A stretch of DNA of 64,000 bases from Gemmatimonadaceae bacterium (lineage in GTDB: Bacteria > Gemmatimonadota > Gemmatimonadetes > Gemmatimonadales > Gemmatimonadaceae): the NCBI GenBank assembly GCA_020846935.1, contig JADLCY010000001.1, positions 558,001 to 622,000 of the forward strand, read 5' to 3'. A model generated the notes under the pieces. That model was given only the letters and a program-made list of their open reading frames with translations, was not told the DNA's origin and made no database searches. The position numbers and the translations under genes were made by a program. Positions 9,342 to 18,260 of this stretch are shown piece by piece. Each line of letters opens with the position of its first letter. Within the stretch, counting starts at the first letter, position 1.

Positions 9342-11675
9342 GTGTACATCCGATTCGCCGCGTCCCTTGGACTCGTGGCCCTCCTCGCGACCACGCTGGC
9401 CGCGCAGGGATCCCTGCCCGGCAAGGTCTTCGACACATACACCAAGGCACCGCTCGGTACCGCCCAGATTACCACAAGTGCTGGTGCTTCAACGACTTCA
9501 GGTCGCGATGGGGCGTTCTCCCTGCCCTGCGTGCCAGACATGACCGTCGACTTCAGGCTCCTGGGCTACGACCGGTACACCACCAAGGTCGCGGGCTGTG
9601 GTAGCCAGCTCCTAGTCGGCCTCACGCCTGGTACGCAGAACCTGAACGCCGTGAGCATCACCGCCACTCGGGACGCGCCCAGCGTTCGTCAACCGATCTC
9701 GGTCACGAGCCTGTCGCGCCCGGAGCTCACCCGCGGCATGGGCCTCTTTCTCGACGACGTCCTGAACACCGTGCCCGGCGTCCGCATGGAGCGGCGGACC
9801 ATGTCTGGCGGCCAGCGCATCACGATTCGCGGCTACGGGAACCGCACGAACTTTGACGGCACGGGCTACAAGGCCTACCTCAACGGCATCCCGGTGACTG
9901 ACGCCGAGGGCGTCACGATGCTGGACGACGTGGACTTTGCGACGCTCGGAAAGGTGGATGTGATTCGCGGGCCGGCGTCGAGCCTGTACGGCGCGGGGAT
10001 CGCGGGCGTGGTGAACCTGTACACGCTGCGCCCGGAGCGTCCGGGCACGACCATCGAGCAGGAAACGATGGCCGGCGCCGATGGCCTGCTTCGGTCCGAC
10101 ACGCGACTCGGCAACGTGACCAGCACGTCGACGTACCTGATGAACTATGGCCATCAAACCTACGACAGCTACCGGATCCAGAGCCGGTCAAAGAAGGATC
10201 ACCTGACGTTCCTCGGCGACTTCCGCCCTTCGGAGCGCCGCGACGTGTCGGTGTTTCTCACCTATGCGCACTCGTATGACCAGCGCGCGGGCCAGATGGA
10301 CAGCGCGGCGTTCTTCAATCGACAGAACGTGGGTGAGGCGCCGTACCTCAACAACGACGGCCACGTGGACATGGAGTCGGTTCGCGCGGGCGTGACGCAC
10401 GCCTACCGCGTGTCGGATCGGCTGGAGCCTGTCGTCACCGCGTACTTCTCCGGCGTCAATCGCGAGGACGTGTTTGCTGTTGGCCTTAATCCTCGCTCCA
10501 ACCAGACCTTTGGAGCGCGCGCCGTACTCAACACGCGCTTCGTGAACGGGCTCCACCCCGTCGTTGGCGTGACGGGCGTCGAGTACCAGAAGACGGACCA
10601 GTTCGCGAAGGGCTATCCCTACAGCAACAAGGTGCTCGGCGGCATCACGACGGATCTCGAGACCCATTCGCAACAATACAGTCTCTTCAGCCAGTGGCAG
10701 GTGTCGCTGCCCGCCGCGTTTACCGTGACCGGCGGCGCGAGCCTCAACTTCGTCGAGTACGCGCTCAACGATCGCCTCACGAACAGCGCCAACCCCACCC
10801 ATCGTGACGTGAGCGGGCGCCAGACCTACGACCCGGTCATGATGCCGCGTCTCGCTCTGCACCGCATGTTTGGCGAAAGGCAGTCCGTGTACGTGAGCTG
10901 GAGCAAAGGCTTCACACCGTCGACCGCCAGCGATGCCGTGATCGCGTTCACCGGCGAACCGAACACGGGGCTCAAGCCCGAGCGCGCGACGCAGCTCGAG
11001 CTTGGCACCAAGGGCAGCCTGCTGGGTGACCGGCTGTCGTACCAGCTCGCGCTCTTCAGGCTGGGCATCACCGACAAGCTCACCAGCCAGTCGGTCTTCA
11101 ACGACCAGGGCACGCAGTTGTACGCGTACACGGTCAACGCCGGCGACCAGCGCAACACTGGCCTGGAGCTGGCGGCGTCCTACGCCGTGCTTTCGCGCAC
11201 GACGGGGGTGTTGCGTCAGTTCCGTCCGTGGTTCTCGTGGGCCTCTTCGGACTTCGAGTACACGCACTTCCAGAGCAACAACAACAACAATGCCGGCACG
11301 GTCTCCTATGACGGCAAGCAGGTCGTGGGTGTGCCAAAGACGGTGTGGACCCTGGGCGCCGACGCGATGCTCGCCGGCGGCGGATATCTGACCACGACGG
11401 CCGAACACCGCGGAGACATGCCTCTCACCTACGACAACGTCCACTGGACGCCGGGATACACCGTGGTCAACGCCAGGGCCGGTCTCCGCCGAGACGTTAC
11501 GCCTCGCGTCGGGATCGACGCCTACCTCGGCGTGCAGAACCTGACCGGCGAGTTGTACTACACGATGGTCTTCCTCAACGGGAACTACTCGCGCCCCGCG
11601 CCCCCGGCCATCTATCTGCCAGGTCCGTATTCGGCGAAGACGTTCATGGGACTCCGGCTGAGCGTGCGCCCATGA
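9342..11675 (+). CDS. TonB-dependent receptor of the heme/iron-type operon
   Basis: A 777-residue outer-membrane active-transport receptor. The GTG start has GGAG nine bases upstream and gives a signal peptide ending LAAQ. Residues about 23-95 form a carboxypeptidase-regulatory-like beta domain. The plug domain follows, with RITIRGYGNRTNF, YLNGIPVTDAEG and VDVIRGPASSLYGAG, then a 22-stranded barrel with the late signature NTGLKPERATQLELGTKG. It overlaps the binding-protein gene by four bases (ATGA), so it belongs to an operon of receptor, periplasmic binder, permease and ATPase. The substrate is inferred from those partners: heme or an iron chelate, with cobalamin less likely. Confidence 0.9.
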   Translation: MYIRFAASLGLVALLATTLAAQGSLPGKVFDTYTKAPLGTAQITTSAGASTTSGRDGAFSLPCVPDMTVDFRLLGYDRYTTKVAGCGSQLLVGLTPGTQNLNAVSITATRDAPSVRQPISVTSLSRPELTRGMGLFLDDVLNTVPGVRMERRTMSGGQRITIRGYGNRTNFDGTGYKAYLNGIPVTDAEGVTMLDDVDFATLGKVDVIRGPASSLYGAGIAGVVNLYTLRPERPGTTIEQETMAGADGLLRSDTRLGNVTSTSTYLMNYGHQTYDSYRIQSRSKKDHLTFLGDFRPSERRDVSVFLTYAHSYDQRAGQMDSAAFFNRQNVGEAPYLNNDGHVDMESVRAGVTHAYRVSDRLEPVVTAYFSGVNREDVFAVGLNPRSNQTFGARAVLNTRFVNGLHPVVGVTGVEYQKTDQFAKGYPYSNKVLGGITTDLETHSQQYSLFSQWQVSLPAAFTVTGGASLNFVEYALNDRLTNSANPTHRDVSGRQTYDPVMMPRLALHRMFGERQSVYVSWSKGFTPSTASDAVIAFTGEPNTGLKPERATQLELGTKGSLLGDRLSYQLALFRLGITDKLTSQSVFNDQGTQLYAYTVNAGDQRNTGLELAASYAVLSRTTGVLRQFRPWFSWASSDFEYTHFQSNNNNNAGTVSYDGKQVVGVPKTVWTLGADAMLAGGGYLTTTAEHRGDMPLTYDNVHWTPGYTVVNARAGLRRDVTPRVGIDAYLGVQNLTGELYYTMVFLNGNYSRPAPPAIYLPGPYSAKTFMGLRLSVRP

Positions 11676-12556
11676 CCCGCACCCGCCTTCTTTCGATGAT
11701 TGTGGCCGCGCTCTCCCTGAGCGCGTGCGGACGGTTCGCCAGCGACGACACCAGGGGCGATCACGCGCAACGCATCGTCTCCGTGTCCAAGCAGTACACC
11801 GAGATCCTCTATGCACTCAGTGCGACCGACGACCTCGTGGCGGTCGACGTATCGAGCACGTACCCGCCCGAGGCGAAGAAGCTGCCGACGGTTGGGTATC
11901 ACCGCGCGCTGAGCGTGGAGGGCATGCTGGCCGCCAAACCGACGCTGATTCTGTCCGGCGGGCCGTCGAACATCGGACCGGAACACGTGGTGGACCAGCT
12001 CAACGCCCTGAAGATCCCGATGAAGTACTGGGACGTGCCGGGTGATCTGGACGGTGCGAAGACACTCATTCGCGACATGGGCAAGGAGTTTCACAAGGAG
12101 GCCAGGGCCGATTCACTCGTTGCCGGTCTCGAGTCCGACATGGCGCGGGTGCTCGACCCGGCGAAGGCGCCGACCGATACGCCGAGCGTGGCGATCATCC
12201 ACTACGGCCAGGCGATGAACCTCTACTTCCTGATCTCACAGGGCACCGCCGGCCAGATGGTGCGGTGGGCCGGCGGTCGCATGGCCATCGACACGGCGGG
12301 CTTCACGCGGATGTCGTCGCCGGAGGTACTGGCAAAGGCGAACCCCGACGTCATCCTGATGACCGACTTCGGCTACGATCGCCTCTCGGGCCGCAGAGAC
12401 ATCCTGGCGCTGCCAGGCGTTGCCGCAACGAAGGCCGCGCGTGACGGCCGGATCTTCAGGATCGAGGAGCACGACATCATCTACTACGGTCCACGCACCG
12501 GAAAGAACGTTGACCTGATCCGCACGCTGCTTCACCAGCCCGGCACACCCGAGTGA
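11672..12556 (+). CDS. hmuT: HmuT-like periplasmic binding lipoprotein
   Basis: A 294-residue ABC substrate-binding protein of the class III (iron-chelate/heme/cobalamin) type. The lipobox LSAC near residue 19 predicts a lipoprotein. The order RIVSVSKQYTEILYAL, VAVDVSSTYPPEA, VGYHRALSVEG and KPTLILSG matches HmuT-type heme binders; the Tyr of VGYHR sits where HmuT has its heme-ligand tyrosine. The start overlaps the receptor stop (ATGA), and its own stop overlaps the permease start (GTGA). If not heme, the ligand could be another iron chelate. Confidence 0.82.
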   Translation: MTRTRLLSMIVAALSLSACGRFASDDTRGDHAQRIVSVSKQYTEILYALSATDDLVAVDVSSTYPPEAKKLPTVGYHRALSVEGMLAAKPTLILSGGPSNIGPEHVVDQLNALKIPMKYWDVPGDLDGAKTLIRDMGKEFHKEARADSLVAGLESDMARVLDPAKAPTDTPSVAIIHYGQAMNLYFLISQGTAGQMVRWAGGRMAIDTAGFTRMSSPEVLAKANPDVILMTDFGYDRLSGRRDILALPGVAATKAARDGRIFRIEEHDIIYYGPRTGKNVDLIRTLLHQPGTPE

Positions 12557-13587
12557 GCACACTCGGGCGCCAATATCGCGGCGTGCTTCCGGTGCTCGGC
12601 GTTCTCCTGCTGTTGGTCACGCTCGCCTCCATTCGCTGGGGCGCGGTCTCGATCTCGCTGCACGACATGGGCACCGCGCTCCGCAAGGCGCTGGGCGGCG
12701 CCGGCACACTGTCGCTGGACGAGCGGATCTTCCTGGAGATCCGCCTGCCGCGCGCGATCCTGACCGTGCTCGTGGGCGCGAGCCTCGCGGTGGGCGGGGC
12801 GCTCATGCAGGCGTTGTTCCGCAACCCGATCGTCGAGCCGGGGCTCGTGGGCACCTCGTCAGGCGCTGCGTTCGGTGCGGCGCTCTACTTTGTGCTCGGC
12901 GCCGCGCTCAAGGTTCATCTGGGCGCGTGGACGCTGCCGCTTGCGGCGTGCGCCGGCGGCATGCTGGCCACCTGGCTCGTCTTCCGGCTTTCCGGTGCGC
13001 ACGTGGTGGGCCGTACTTCGGTGGTGTCGCTCCTGCTCACCGGCATCGCGATCAACGCCTTGTTCCTGAGCGGCGTCGGCTTCCTCTCCTACATCGCGCG
13101 CGATCCACAGGCGCGTTCAATCACCTTCTGGCAGCTCGGTACGTTGTCCGGCGCCAGCTGGAACGCGGTATTCGTCGTCGGCGCCTCGACGGTGTTGTGC
13201 ATCGTGGCGTCGTTGCGCTACGCACAGCCGCTCAACGCGCTCATGCTGGGTGAGGAGGAAGCCGAATACCTGGGCGTGAACGTGCGACGCCTCAAGGCGA
13301 TCGTGCTGCTGGTGAACGTGGTCATGGTGGCCGTGGCGACCGCGTTCACCGGCGTGATCGCGTTTGTCGGGCTGGTGGTGCCGCACCTGCTGCGTCTGCT
13401 GAGAGGCGCCGACAACCGGTTCCTGGTGCTCGGCGGCTCGCTCATGGGCGGGATCCTGCTCGGACTCGCCGATCTCGCCGCGCGTCTGCTGCTGTCGCCG
13501 GCTGAACTCCCGATCGGCATCGTGACCTCGGTGGTCGGAGTGCCCGTGTTCCTCGTGCTGCTGCGCCAGCGGTGCTACTACGTGTGA
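12553..13587 (+). CDS. hmuU: FecCD/HmuU-type ABC permease
   Basis: A 344-residue inner-membrane permease of the BtuC/FecCD fold with about ten helices. Family signatures are visible: LPRAILTVLVGASLAVGGAL and NPIVEPGLVGTSSGAAFG near the N-terminus, LGVNVRRLK before the coupling region, and AFTGVIAFVGLVVPHLLRLL toward the C-terminus. The GTG start overlaps the TGA of the binding-protein gene by four bases, so the stoichiometry is probably set by coupled translation. It forms the channel for the HmuV-like ATPase encoded ten bases downstream. Confidence 0.9.
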   Translation: MSTLGRQYRGVLPVLGVLLLLVTLASIRWGAVSISLHDMGTALRKALGGAGTLSLDERIFLEIRLPRAILTVLVGASLAVGGALMQALFRNPIVEPGLVGTSSGAAFGAALYFVLGAALKVHLGAWTLPLAACAGGMLATWLVFRLSGAHVVGRTSVVSLLLTGIAINALFLSGVGFLSYIARDPQARSITFWQLGTLSGASWNAVFVVGASTVLCIVASLRYAQPLNALMLGEEEAEYLGVNVRRLKAIVLLVNVVMVAVATAFTGVIAFVGLVVPHLLRLLRGADNRFLVLGGSLMGGILLGLADLAARLLLSPAELPIGIVTSVVGVPVFLVLLRQRCYYV

Positions 13588-13597
13588 TGCGTGCATC

Positions 13598-14377
13598 GTG
13601 CTGAAGGCCACCGACCTGTCGTTCACGATCGACGGCGCGCGCCTGCTTTCCGACGTTGGCGTCACATTCGAGCCGGGGAAGCTCAGCCTCGTACTCGGCC
13701 CCAACGGCGCGGGCAAGTCGACGCTGGTGAAGGTGCTGAGCGGGCAGCTCGCGCCGCAGCGTGGCGAGGTGCGCTACGCGGACCGCCCGCTGTCGCAGTG
13801 GGCCGAGCGTGACCTGGCGCGTGTGCGTGCGGTGCTGTCGCAGAACGTTGAGCTTGCCTTTCCCCTTCGCGTGTGGGAGGTGGTGCTCATGGGGCGGTAC
13901 CCGCACTTCACCGGCGCGCCGGGCGCGGTGGATGAGCGCGCGTGCGAAGATGCGATGCGCTACTTCGATGTCCTGGACTGGGCGGACCGCAATTATCTGA
14001 CCCTGAGCGGCGGAGAGCGGCAGCGCGTGCAGTTTGCACGCGTGATGGCGCAGATCTGGTACGCCAGAGACGGCGCGCACCGCTGGCTGCTGCTCGACGA
14101 ACCGCTCACGTTTCTCGACATCCGGTACCAGTTCGACTTTCTGCGACGCGTGCGCACGCTGCTCGCGGGCGGTGACCTGGTCGTGGTGGGCGTGGTGCAC
14201 GACCTGAACCTTGCGGCCAGGTTTGCCGATCACATCGTGCTGCTGTCGCACGGTCGCGTGCTCGCAGCCGGCACCCCACGGGACGTGCTGCGCGCCGAGT
14301 TGGTGGGCGAGGCGTTCGGGATCACGCCGACCGTCCGCACGGACGAAGACGGTGGGTTGCATCTGCTGTTTCATTGA
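13598..14377 (+). CDS. hmuV: HmuV-like ABC ATPase (heme/iron chelate import)
   Basis: A 259-residue ATP-binding subunit. Walker A is GPNGAGKST (about residues 34-42), the signature is LSGGERQRV, Walker B is WLLLDEPLTFLD, and the switch His is in VVHDLNLAARF. The insert MAQIWYARDGAHRWLLLDEP between signature and Walker B is the mark of heme-type HmuV ATPases, which is the main reason to favour heme. It starts with GTG after a ten-base gap from the permease. The operon ends here and no intrinsic terminator was seen. Confidence 0.85.
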   Translation: MLKATDLSFTIDGARLLSDVGVTFEPGKLSLVLGPNGAGKSTLVKVLSGQLAPQRGEVRYADRPLSQWAERDLARVRAVLSQNVELAFPLRVWEVVLMGRYPHFTGAPGAVDERACEDAMRYFDVLDWADRNYLTLSGGERQRVQFARVMAQIWYARDGAHRWLLLDEPLTFLDIRYQFDFLRRVRTLLAGGDLVVVGVVHDLNLAARFADHIVLLSHGRVLAAGTPRDVLRAELVGEAFGITPTVRTDEDGGLHLLFH

Positions 14378-14611
14378 GGGACGTGAACCGTTCGCCTGAA
14401 CAAGGGCGGGATCAACGCGCGGTGACCATCTTGCCGATTCCGTACACCCCGTGGACGATGACGTGTGGATCGAGCGTGAGCTCGTGCGGATTGGCGAGTG
14501 GGTACACGGACCGTCGCGGGCTGCGGCTGCCGGCGTACTGGAGTCCGGGGTGTTAGCATTTTGGGGCCGCGCGCTGAATCCGCGGGAACACCCTCAGTTC
14601 CGGAGGTTGAC
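14378..14611. other. Intergenic stretch with a possible coding remnant
   Basis: No complete gene was found between hmuV and the VOC gene. On the minus strand a frame ending in TGA at 14412 reads YPLANPHELTLDPHVIVHGV and then GIGKMVTAR, which looks more protein-like than most shadow frames, but an in-frame stop lies near 14555 and no good start exists. It may be the tail of a decayed gene or chance. The last 10 bases hold the GGAGG Shine-Dalgarno of the VOC gene. Confidence 0.25.
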
Positions 14612-14992
14612 ATGAAACGCGTCACCGGCATTGGCGGCATCTTCTTCAAGTCCCCCGACCCCAAAGCGCTTGGCGCCTGGTACCGCGACCACCTCGGCCT
14701 CGACGTGACTGACTGGGGCGGCGTGATCTTCCAGTGGGGCGGTCCGGATAGCGCACCCGGCACCACCATCTGGAGCCCGTTCGCGCAGGACACGACCTAC
14801 ATGGCGCCGAGCTCGGCCAGCTTCATGCTCAACTTCCGCGTGACCGACCTGGATGCGCTGCTGAAGTTGCTGCGCGCTGAAGGCTGCAACGTCATCGACA
14901 AGACGGAGACCTCCGAGTTCGGCCGGTTTGGCTGGGTGATCGACCCCGATGGCAACAAGGTCGAACTCTGGCAGCCGCCCGAGGGACGATAG
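14612..14992 (+). CDS. VOC-superfamily protein (glyoxalase/dioxygenase fold)
   Basis: A 126-residue single VOC module. It shows the paired beta-alpha-beta-beta-beta units: GIGGIFFKSPDPKALGAWYR with DHLGLDV, then MLNFRVTDLDALLKLLRAEG and the terminal WVIDPDGNKVELWQP. The last motif supplies the usual Glu metal ligand. The ATG at 14612 has GGAGG five bases upstream. VOC proteins bind a divalent metal and act as dioxygenases, lyases or resistance proteins; nothing here separates these. It stands alone on the plus strand after the heme-type operon. Confidence 0.85.
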   Translation: MKRVTGIGGIFFKSPDPKALGAWYRDHLGLDVTDWGGVIFQWGGPDSAPGTTIWSPFAQDTTYMAPSSASFMLNFRVTDLDALLKLLRAEGCNVIDKTETSEFGRFGWVIDPDGNKVELWQPPEGR

Positions 14993-15031
14993 GGCTCGCC
15001 CCGGGAGCCGAGGTCGGCGTCGGGCAGTGCC

Positions 15032-15430
15032 CTACGACAGCAGGTCCTTCATGGGTGCCACGGCAACCACCTTGCGCGCGGCACGCGCCAGCGAAGCGTC
15101 CTTCGTCACCAGGGCGTCCGCCTGTAACCTGGTCAACGCGATGTACTCGGCGGCGAGCGTATCTGACCAACCCAGGCCGTCCGCGATATCCCAAGCCACG
15201 CGTTGCAGCACGCGGTCACCAAGCAGGCGGATGCGAAGAGCGCGCAGGTAGTCGAGCCGCCGGTCTGCTTCCTTTCGCGTCAGGCTCCCACGTCGTACCT
15301 CTCCATAGAGATGCGCGAGGACCTGTGATCTCAGGAGCGTAGGGGCCAGCAAACTGTGTCTGGCCGGTACCGCGGCGCCCTGGGCGGCAAGGGTCAACGC
15401 AACGTCCAGGCTGATCACGTACTTTGCCAT
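15032..15430 (-). CDS. PIN-domain protein (VapC-like nuclease), orphan
   Basis: A 132-residue protein. VISLDVALTLA carries the first PIN aspartate, and EYIALTRLQADALVTKDASL carries the C-terminal acidic cluster that binds Mg/Mn in PIN RNases. LLAPTLLRSQVLAHLY has Gln where many VapC toxins have the second acidic residue. The ATG at 15430 is preferred because GGGAG lies seven bases upstream; an in-frame GTG two codons earlier is an alternative. No antitoxin-like frame is visible on either side, so toxin action is not established. Confidence 0.7.
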   Translation of the reverse strand: MAKYVISLDVALTLAAQGAAVPARHSLLAPTLLRSQVLAHLYGEVRRGSLTRKEADRRLDYLRALRIRLLGDRVLQRVAWDIADGLGWSDTLAAEYIALTRLQADALVTKDASLARAARKVVAVAPMKDLLS

Positions 15431-15584
15431 GCGCACTCTCCCTCATGGTTCGCCGTTCAGAATCGGAAGCCCGGTGGACGCGTGTCATCGGTCGGCGGGC
15501 GAAGTGGTGCCTTACCCCGCAATGGTGGACAGCAATCGTCGATCGTCGCGCAACCCGCGACATCAAACCTGACTCAGGTGAATA

Positions 15585-16064
15585 ATGCGGATCAATCCCG
15601 GCGTATTCGATCTCTGGGCATTTCGACGCACCATGAGCGGCAGCGTCGAGTTCCTCGTCCTGCATACCTCCCCGCTGAAGGCTGAGCGGTATTTCAATGG
15701 AGGGCGCTTCTGGCAGATCCCGAGCGGGGTGTTCAATGCGGACGAGCCCGTCCTCTCGGCCGTGGATCGGGAACTCGCGCCGTACTCGCTGCGGGCACGC
15801 GGTGTATGGGCTGCGGAGCATACGTACACGATCTACAACCGGCGGTTCGACGAGATTCAGGTGATCAGTGTGTTCGCCGTCGACGTCGGCCCGGCGTTGG
15901 ATCCGATCACGCTCAACCCGGAGGAGCACGCGGCGTACGAGTGGCTGCCTTATGATGCGGCGCTGGCGCGGGTCCACTATCGCGGCCTCAAGGACGGGCT
16001 GCGGTCAACACAGAAGTACATCACCGGCACTGCGCATCCCGCGCCAGAGCTTCAGCTACGATGA
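15585..16064 (+). CDS. NUDIX-fold protein with a degenerate catalytic box
   Basis: A 159-residue protein resembling NUDIX hydrolases: FWQIPSGVFNADE begins the box, and later strands and EEHAAYEWLPYDAAL match the fold's C-terminal part. The Nudix consensus is G-x5-E-x7-RE-U-xEE-x-G-U. Here the first Gly, Glu and RE are spaced correctly, but the essential EE pair is PY and the Gly is Ser (RELAPYSL). Metal-dependent hydrolysis is therefore doubtful, and a binding or regulatory role is possible. AGGTGA precedes the ATG. Confidence 0.6.
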   Translation: MRINPGVFDLWAFRRTMSGSVEFLVLHTSPLKAERYFNGGRFWQIPSGVFNADEPVLSAVDRELAPYSLRARGVWAAEHTYTIYNRRFDEIQVISVFAVDVGPALDPITLNPEEHAAYEWLPYDAALARVHYRGLKDGLRSTQKYITGTAHPAPELQLR

Positions 16065-16378
16065 TCATGTGCCTCTGCTTGAACGGTGTGATCGATCGAT
16101 GACCGACGATCAGAGCAGCGCACGCGGCTGCGCTCGACAGGCGGCAGCCACCGGGTACCTGCAGAATGTCGCGACCTGAGTACGTGCCTGAACGGAGGAT
16201 GGCCCTCCCTCACGGTTGAGGGATGCTGATGTCTTCGGCAGGCGCCAAACGACGTTGTGTGCGAGCGGAGGCGCCCCACGTCTCCTCGCCCTCTCGACGC
16301 ACAGCGCCCGATTCCGAGACTACCTGACGAGGTGACCGAACCGCGGCACGGTGATAGCCGTGTGCTGCCCTTCTGAAC
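16065..16378. other. Intergenic stretch without a recognised gene
   Basis: 314 bases between the NUDIX-like gene and the 2H phosphoesterase gene. No frame with plausible protein sequence was found on either strand. A short inverted repeat, CCCTC-ACGGTT-GAGGG, lies near 16208-16224 but has no T run, so it is not called a terminator. Confidence 0.4.
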
Positions 16379-16900
16379 ATGGAGGCCGACCTGAACACAC
16401 GTACGCAATTGACCCTGTTCGTCCCGGAGCCGACAGCAAGCACCCTCGACAGGGTGCGCCGAGTGCTCGACCCGGTGCAACTCGGGCTCATTCGCGCGCA
16501 CGTGACGCTGTGCCGCGAGGACGAAATCGCCCACCTGACGCGCGACGCCATCGCGGCGCGACTTGCGGGCAGCCCCGTCCGCGCGCTCACGCTGCGCTTC
16601 GGCCAGGCCGAGCCCGTCAGCGAACATGGAATCCTCCTGCCGTGCATCGATGGCGAGCCCGGGTTTCAGGCCCTCAGGGAGCATGTCCTTGGGTCACGGG
16701 CCATTCGACGATCCTCCGCGCACATCACGCTTGCGCACCCCCGCAATCCAAAGGCGATGGGGAATGACATGGCAACTGCGCGTGCTCTCCCGCCGCAACT
16801 CGCCATCACGTTTGCGCACGCTTCCCTGGTCGAGCAAACCGGAAACTCCGCGTGGCACGTGCTGGGCACGTTTGCCCTGGGCAGCGCTGAGCGTCCCTGA
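16379..16900 (+). CDS. 2H phosphoesterase / 2'-5' RNA ligase family protein
   Basis: A 173-residue protein with the two HxT motifs of the 2H superfamily: RAHVTLCRE near residue 41 and SAHITLAHPRN near residue 118. These histidines form the active site of enzymes that open or make 2'-5' or cyclic phosphodiester bonds in RNA or nucleotides. The length is typical of LigT-like proteins. The gene stands alone; the substrate is unknown. Confidence 0.75.
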   Translation: MEADLNTRTQLTLFVPEPTASTLDRVRRVLDPVQLGLIRAHVTLCREDEIAHLTRDAIAARLAGSPVRALTLRFGQAEPVSEHGILLPCIDGEPGFQALREHVLGSRAIRRSSAHITLAHPRNPKAMGNDMATARALPPQLAITFAHASLVEQTGNSAWHVLGTFALGSAERP

Positions 16901-16970
16901 TCGTCGTCCACGGACTCGCGTCGATCTCACATTCGGCGACAGCTTACGCTGATTCCTGGACGTCCCCGCC

Positions 16971-17663
16971 ATGCCCCTCAATCACATGATCGTCAGAACA
17001 GACAGGCACTCGATCGCCCGAGCCACGGCTTCATGGCTGTTGTTGGTTGCCGGAAACGTCGGCGCACAGGCCACGCCGCAGCAGCGACCGCTCGCGTCCA
17101 ACTCCACGGTCATGGTCGTCACGGAGAACCCGGCGCTTCGCCTGCTCGACAAGGCCAACGGCAAGGCTCTGACCGACATCAACTTCTGGCGCGTGTCATG
17201 GAGCCCGGTGGGGCCGGGCTCTGTCTGCTTCATTACAGTGCGCGACACGCCGGGCATGAACATGCGCGTGGCCATTACCGACAACGAGGCGCTGACCGCG
17301 TACATCGTGAACGACCTCATGGGTCCGATCGGTGGCTATCTGAGTAACCCGCCCTACGCGGTCCACCGAGGCACGATCGTGCAGCACGCCTCTGCCGCGG
17401 AGCGCACCGAGACCTGCACATCGGCCGAGCACGCGGTGATGATCCGTTGGAAGGATCTGGCCACGCCGACTTACGTGTCCGGCTTTCGCCCGCCCGGCAC
17501 GACCGACATCGTCCAGACCTTCGTGATGGTGATCGCTCGGGGCGCCGAGGTCACGGTGAATGGAAAGGCCGCACCCGGAGCGTGGTTCCCAACGGGCGGC
17601 GGGTTCGGCCCGGGCGCCTTTCTGGCGCTGAACGAAACCTGGCACCGCGAGGTGGCACGGTAG
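16971..17663 (+). CDS. Secreted protein of unknown function
   Basis: A 230-residue protein with an N-terminal signal peptide (ATASWLLLVAGNVGAQA). Another in-frame ATG at 16986 would also give a leader, and neither start has a clear Shine-Dalgarno. The mature part is rich in beta-type sequence, with two cysteines (GSVCFITV and RTETCTSAE) that could form a disulfide and a Gly-rich stretch GAWFPTGGGFGPGAFL near the end. No family was recognised. Confidence 0.55.
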   Translation: MPLNHMIVRTDRHSIARATASWLLLVAGNVGAQATPQQRPLASNSTVMVVTENPALRLLDKANGKALTDINFWRVSWSPVGPGSVCFITVRDTPGMNMRVAITDNEALTAYIVNDLMGPIGGYLSNPPYAVHRGTIVQHASAAERTETCTSAEHAVMIRWKDLATPTYVSGFRPPGTTDIVQTFVMVIARGAEVTVNGKAAPGAWFPTGGGFGPGAFLALNETWHREVAR

Positions 17664-17742
17664 TCAGGGGGAGATGCGTGCGGGTCGCCTTGATCAACCG
17701 GAGCCGAGGCGACCATGACGTTCCGCGAGACGGAGGGCATCG

Positions 17743-17991
17743 ATGACACGCCGCCTGCAGACCTACGAAGCACAAGGCTTCGCGGTCACGTTCGACCCGA
17801 ACATCTGCACGCACTCGGGACGCTGTGTGCGCGGCCTGCCGGCGGTGTTCGACGTGAAGCGGAAGCGCTGGATCGACGTGAGCGCAGCCTCGGCGGAGGC
17901 GATCGAGGCCCAGGTGCGCCGGTGCCCGTCGGGCGCCTTGCAGTTCGTGCGCGCGGAACCGGAGCATTCGGGGCACCCGGCGGACCGCTGA
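17743..17991 (+). CDS. YjdI-type divergent 4Fe-4S mono-cluster protein
   Basis: An 82-residue cytosolic protein matching the Fer4_19/YjdI family. FDPNICTHSGRCVRGLPAVF supplies the first two cysteines, and VRRCPSGALQF supplies the later Cys-Pro typical of a single cluster site. GGAGG lies six bases before the ATG. In other bacteria such proteins often accompany an NAcT or CDGSH partner, but none is beside it here. An electron-transfer or cluster-storage role is inferred from the family only. Confidence 0.8.
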   Translation: MTRRLQTYEAQGFAVTFDPNICTHSGRCVRGLPAVFDVKRKRWIDVSAASAEAIEAQVRRCPSGALQFVRAEPEHSGHPADR

Positions 17992-18105
17992 TGCTCGGAC
18001 GCGCGACGCTGGCTTTGGTACTCCAAGGTACGGCATCGTGGCGCGCCGTCAGATCCTGCCTGGCGGCACAGATGAAGATGACGATCTCGCGGAGGGAGCC
18101 ACGTC

Positions 18106-18260
18106 GGCGCTGTGTGGCCGGTTGATCCGGAAGGCCTGGATCACGGGCGTCCCGCGCTGAGCGGAGAACGTGCGCGGTCGGCGAGGCGACCGCGTGGCCA
18201 CGCTGGGCGCTGCGTGGCCGGTTGGTGCGGAAGGCCTGGGTCACGGGCGTCGCGCGCTGA
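18106..18260. repeat. Two imperfect direct repeats with a 100-bp period
   Basis: The 55-base segments 18106-18160 and 18206-18260 agree at 50 positions and begin exactly 100 bases apart. The following 35-40 bases of each unit also align loosely with small indels, so this looks like a tandem duplication of a unit of about 100 bases. In the first unit TGATCC and GGATCA (18124-18144) form a hairpin that the second unit has partly lost. The array occupies the middle of the 464-base gap 17992-18455 ahead of the SusC-type gene. No coding frame is convincing there. Confidence 0.75.

Noticed and set aside
10188-11816. 542-codon open frame antisense to the TonB receptor
   Set aside because: The sense frame encodes a clear receptor with plug and barrel motifs. 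The antisense product is Arg/His/Val-rich without any domain, as expected for a shadow frame in GC-rich DNA.
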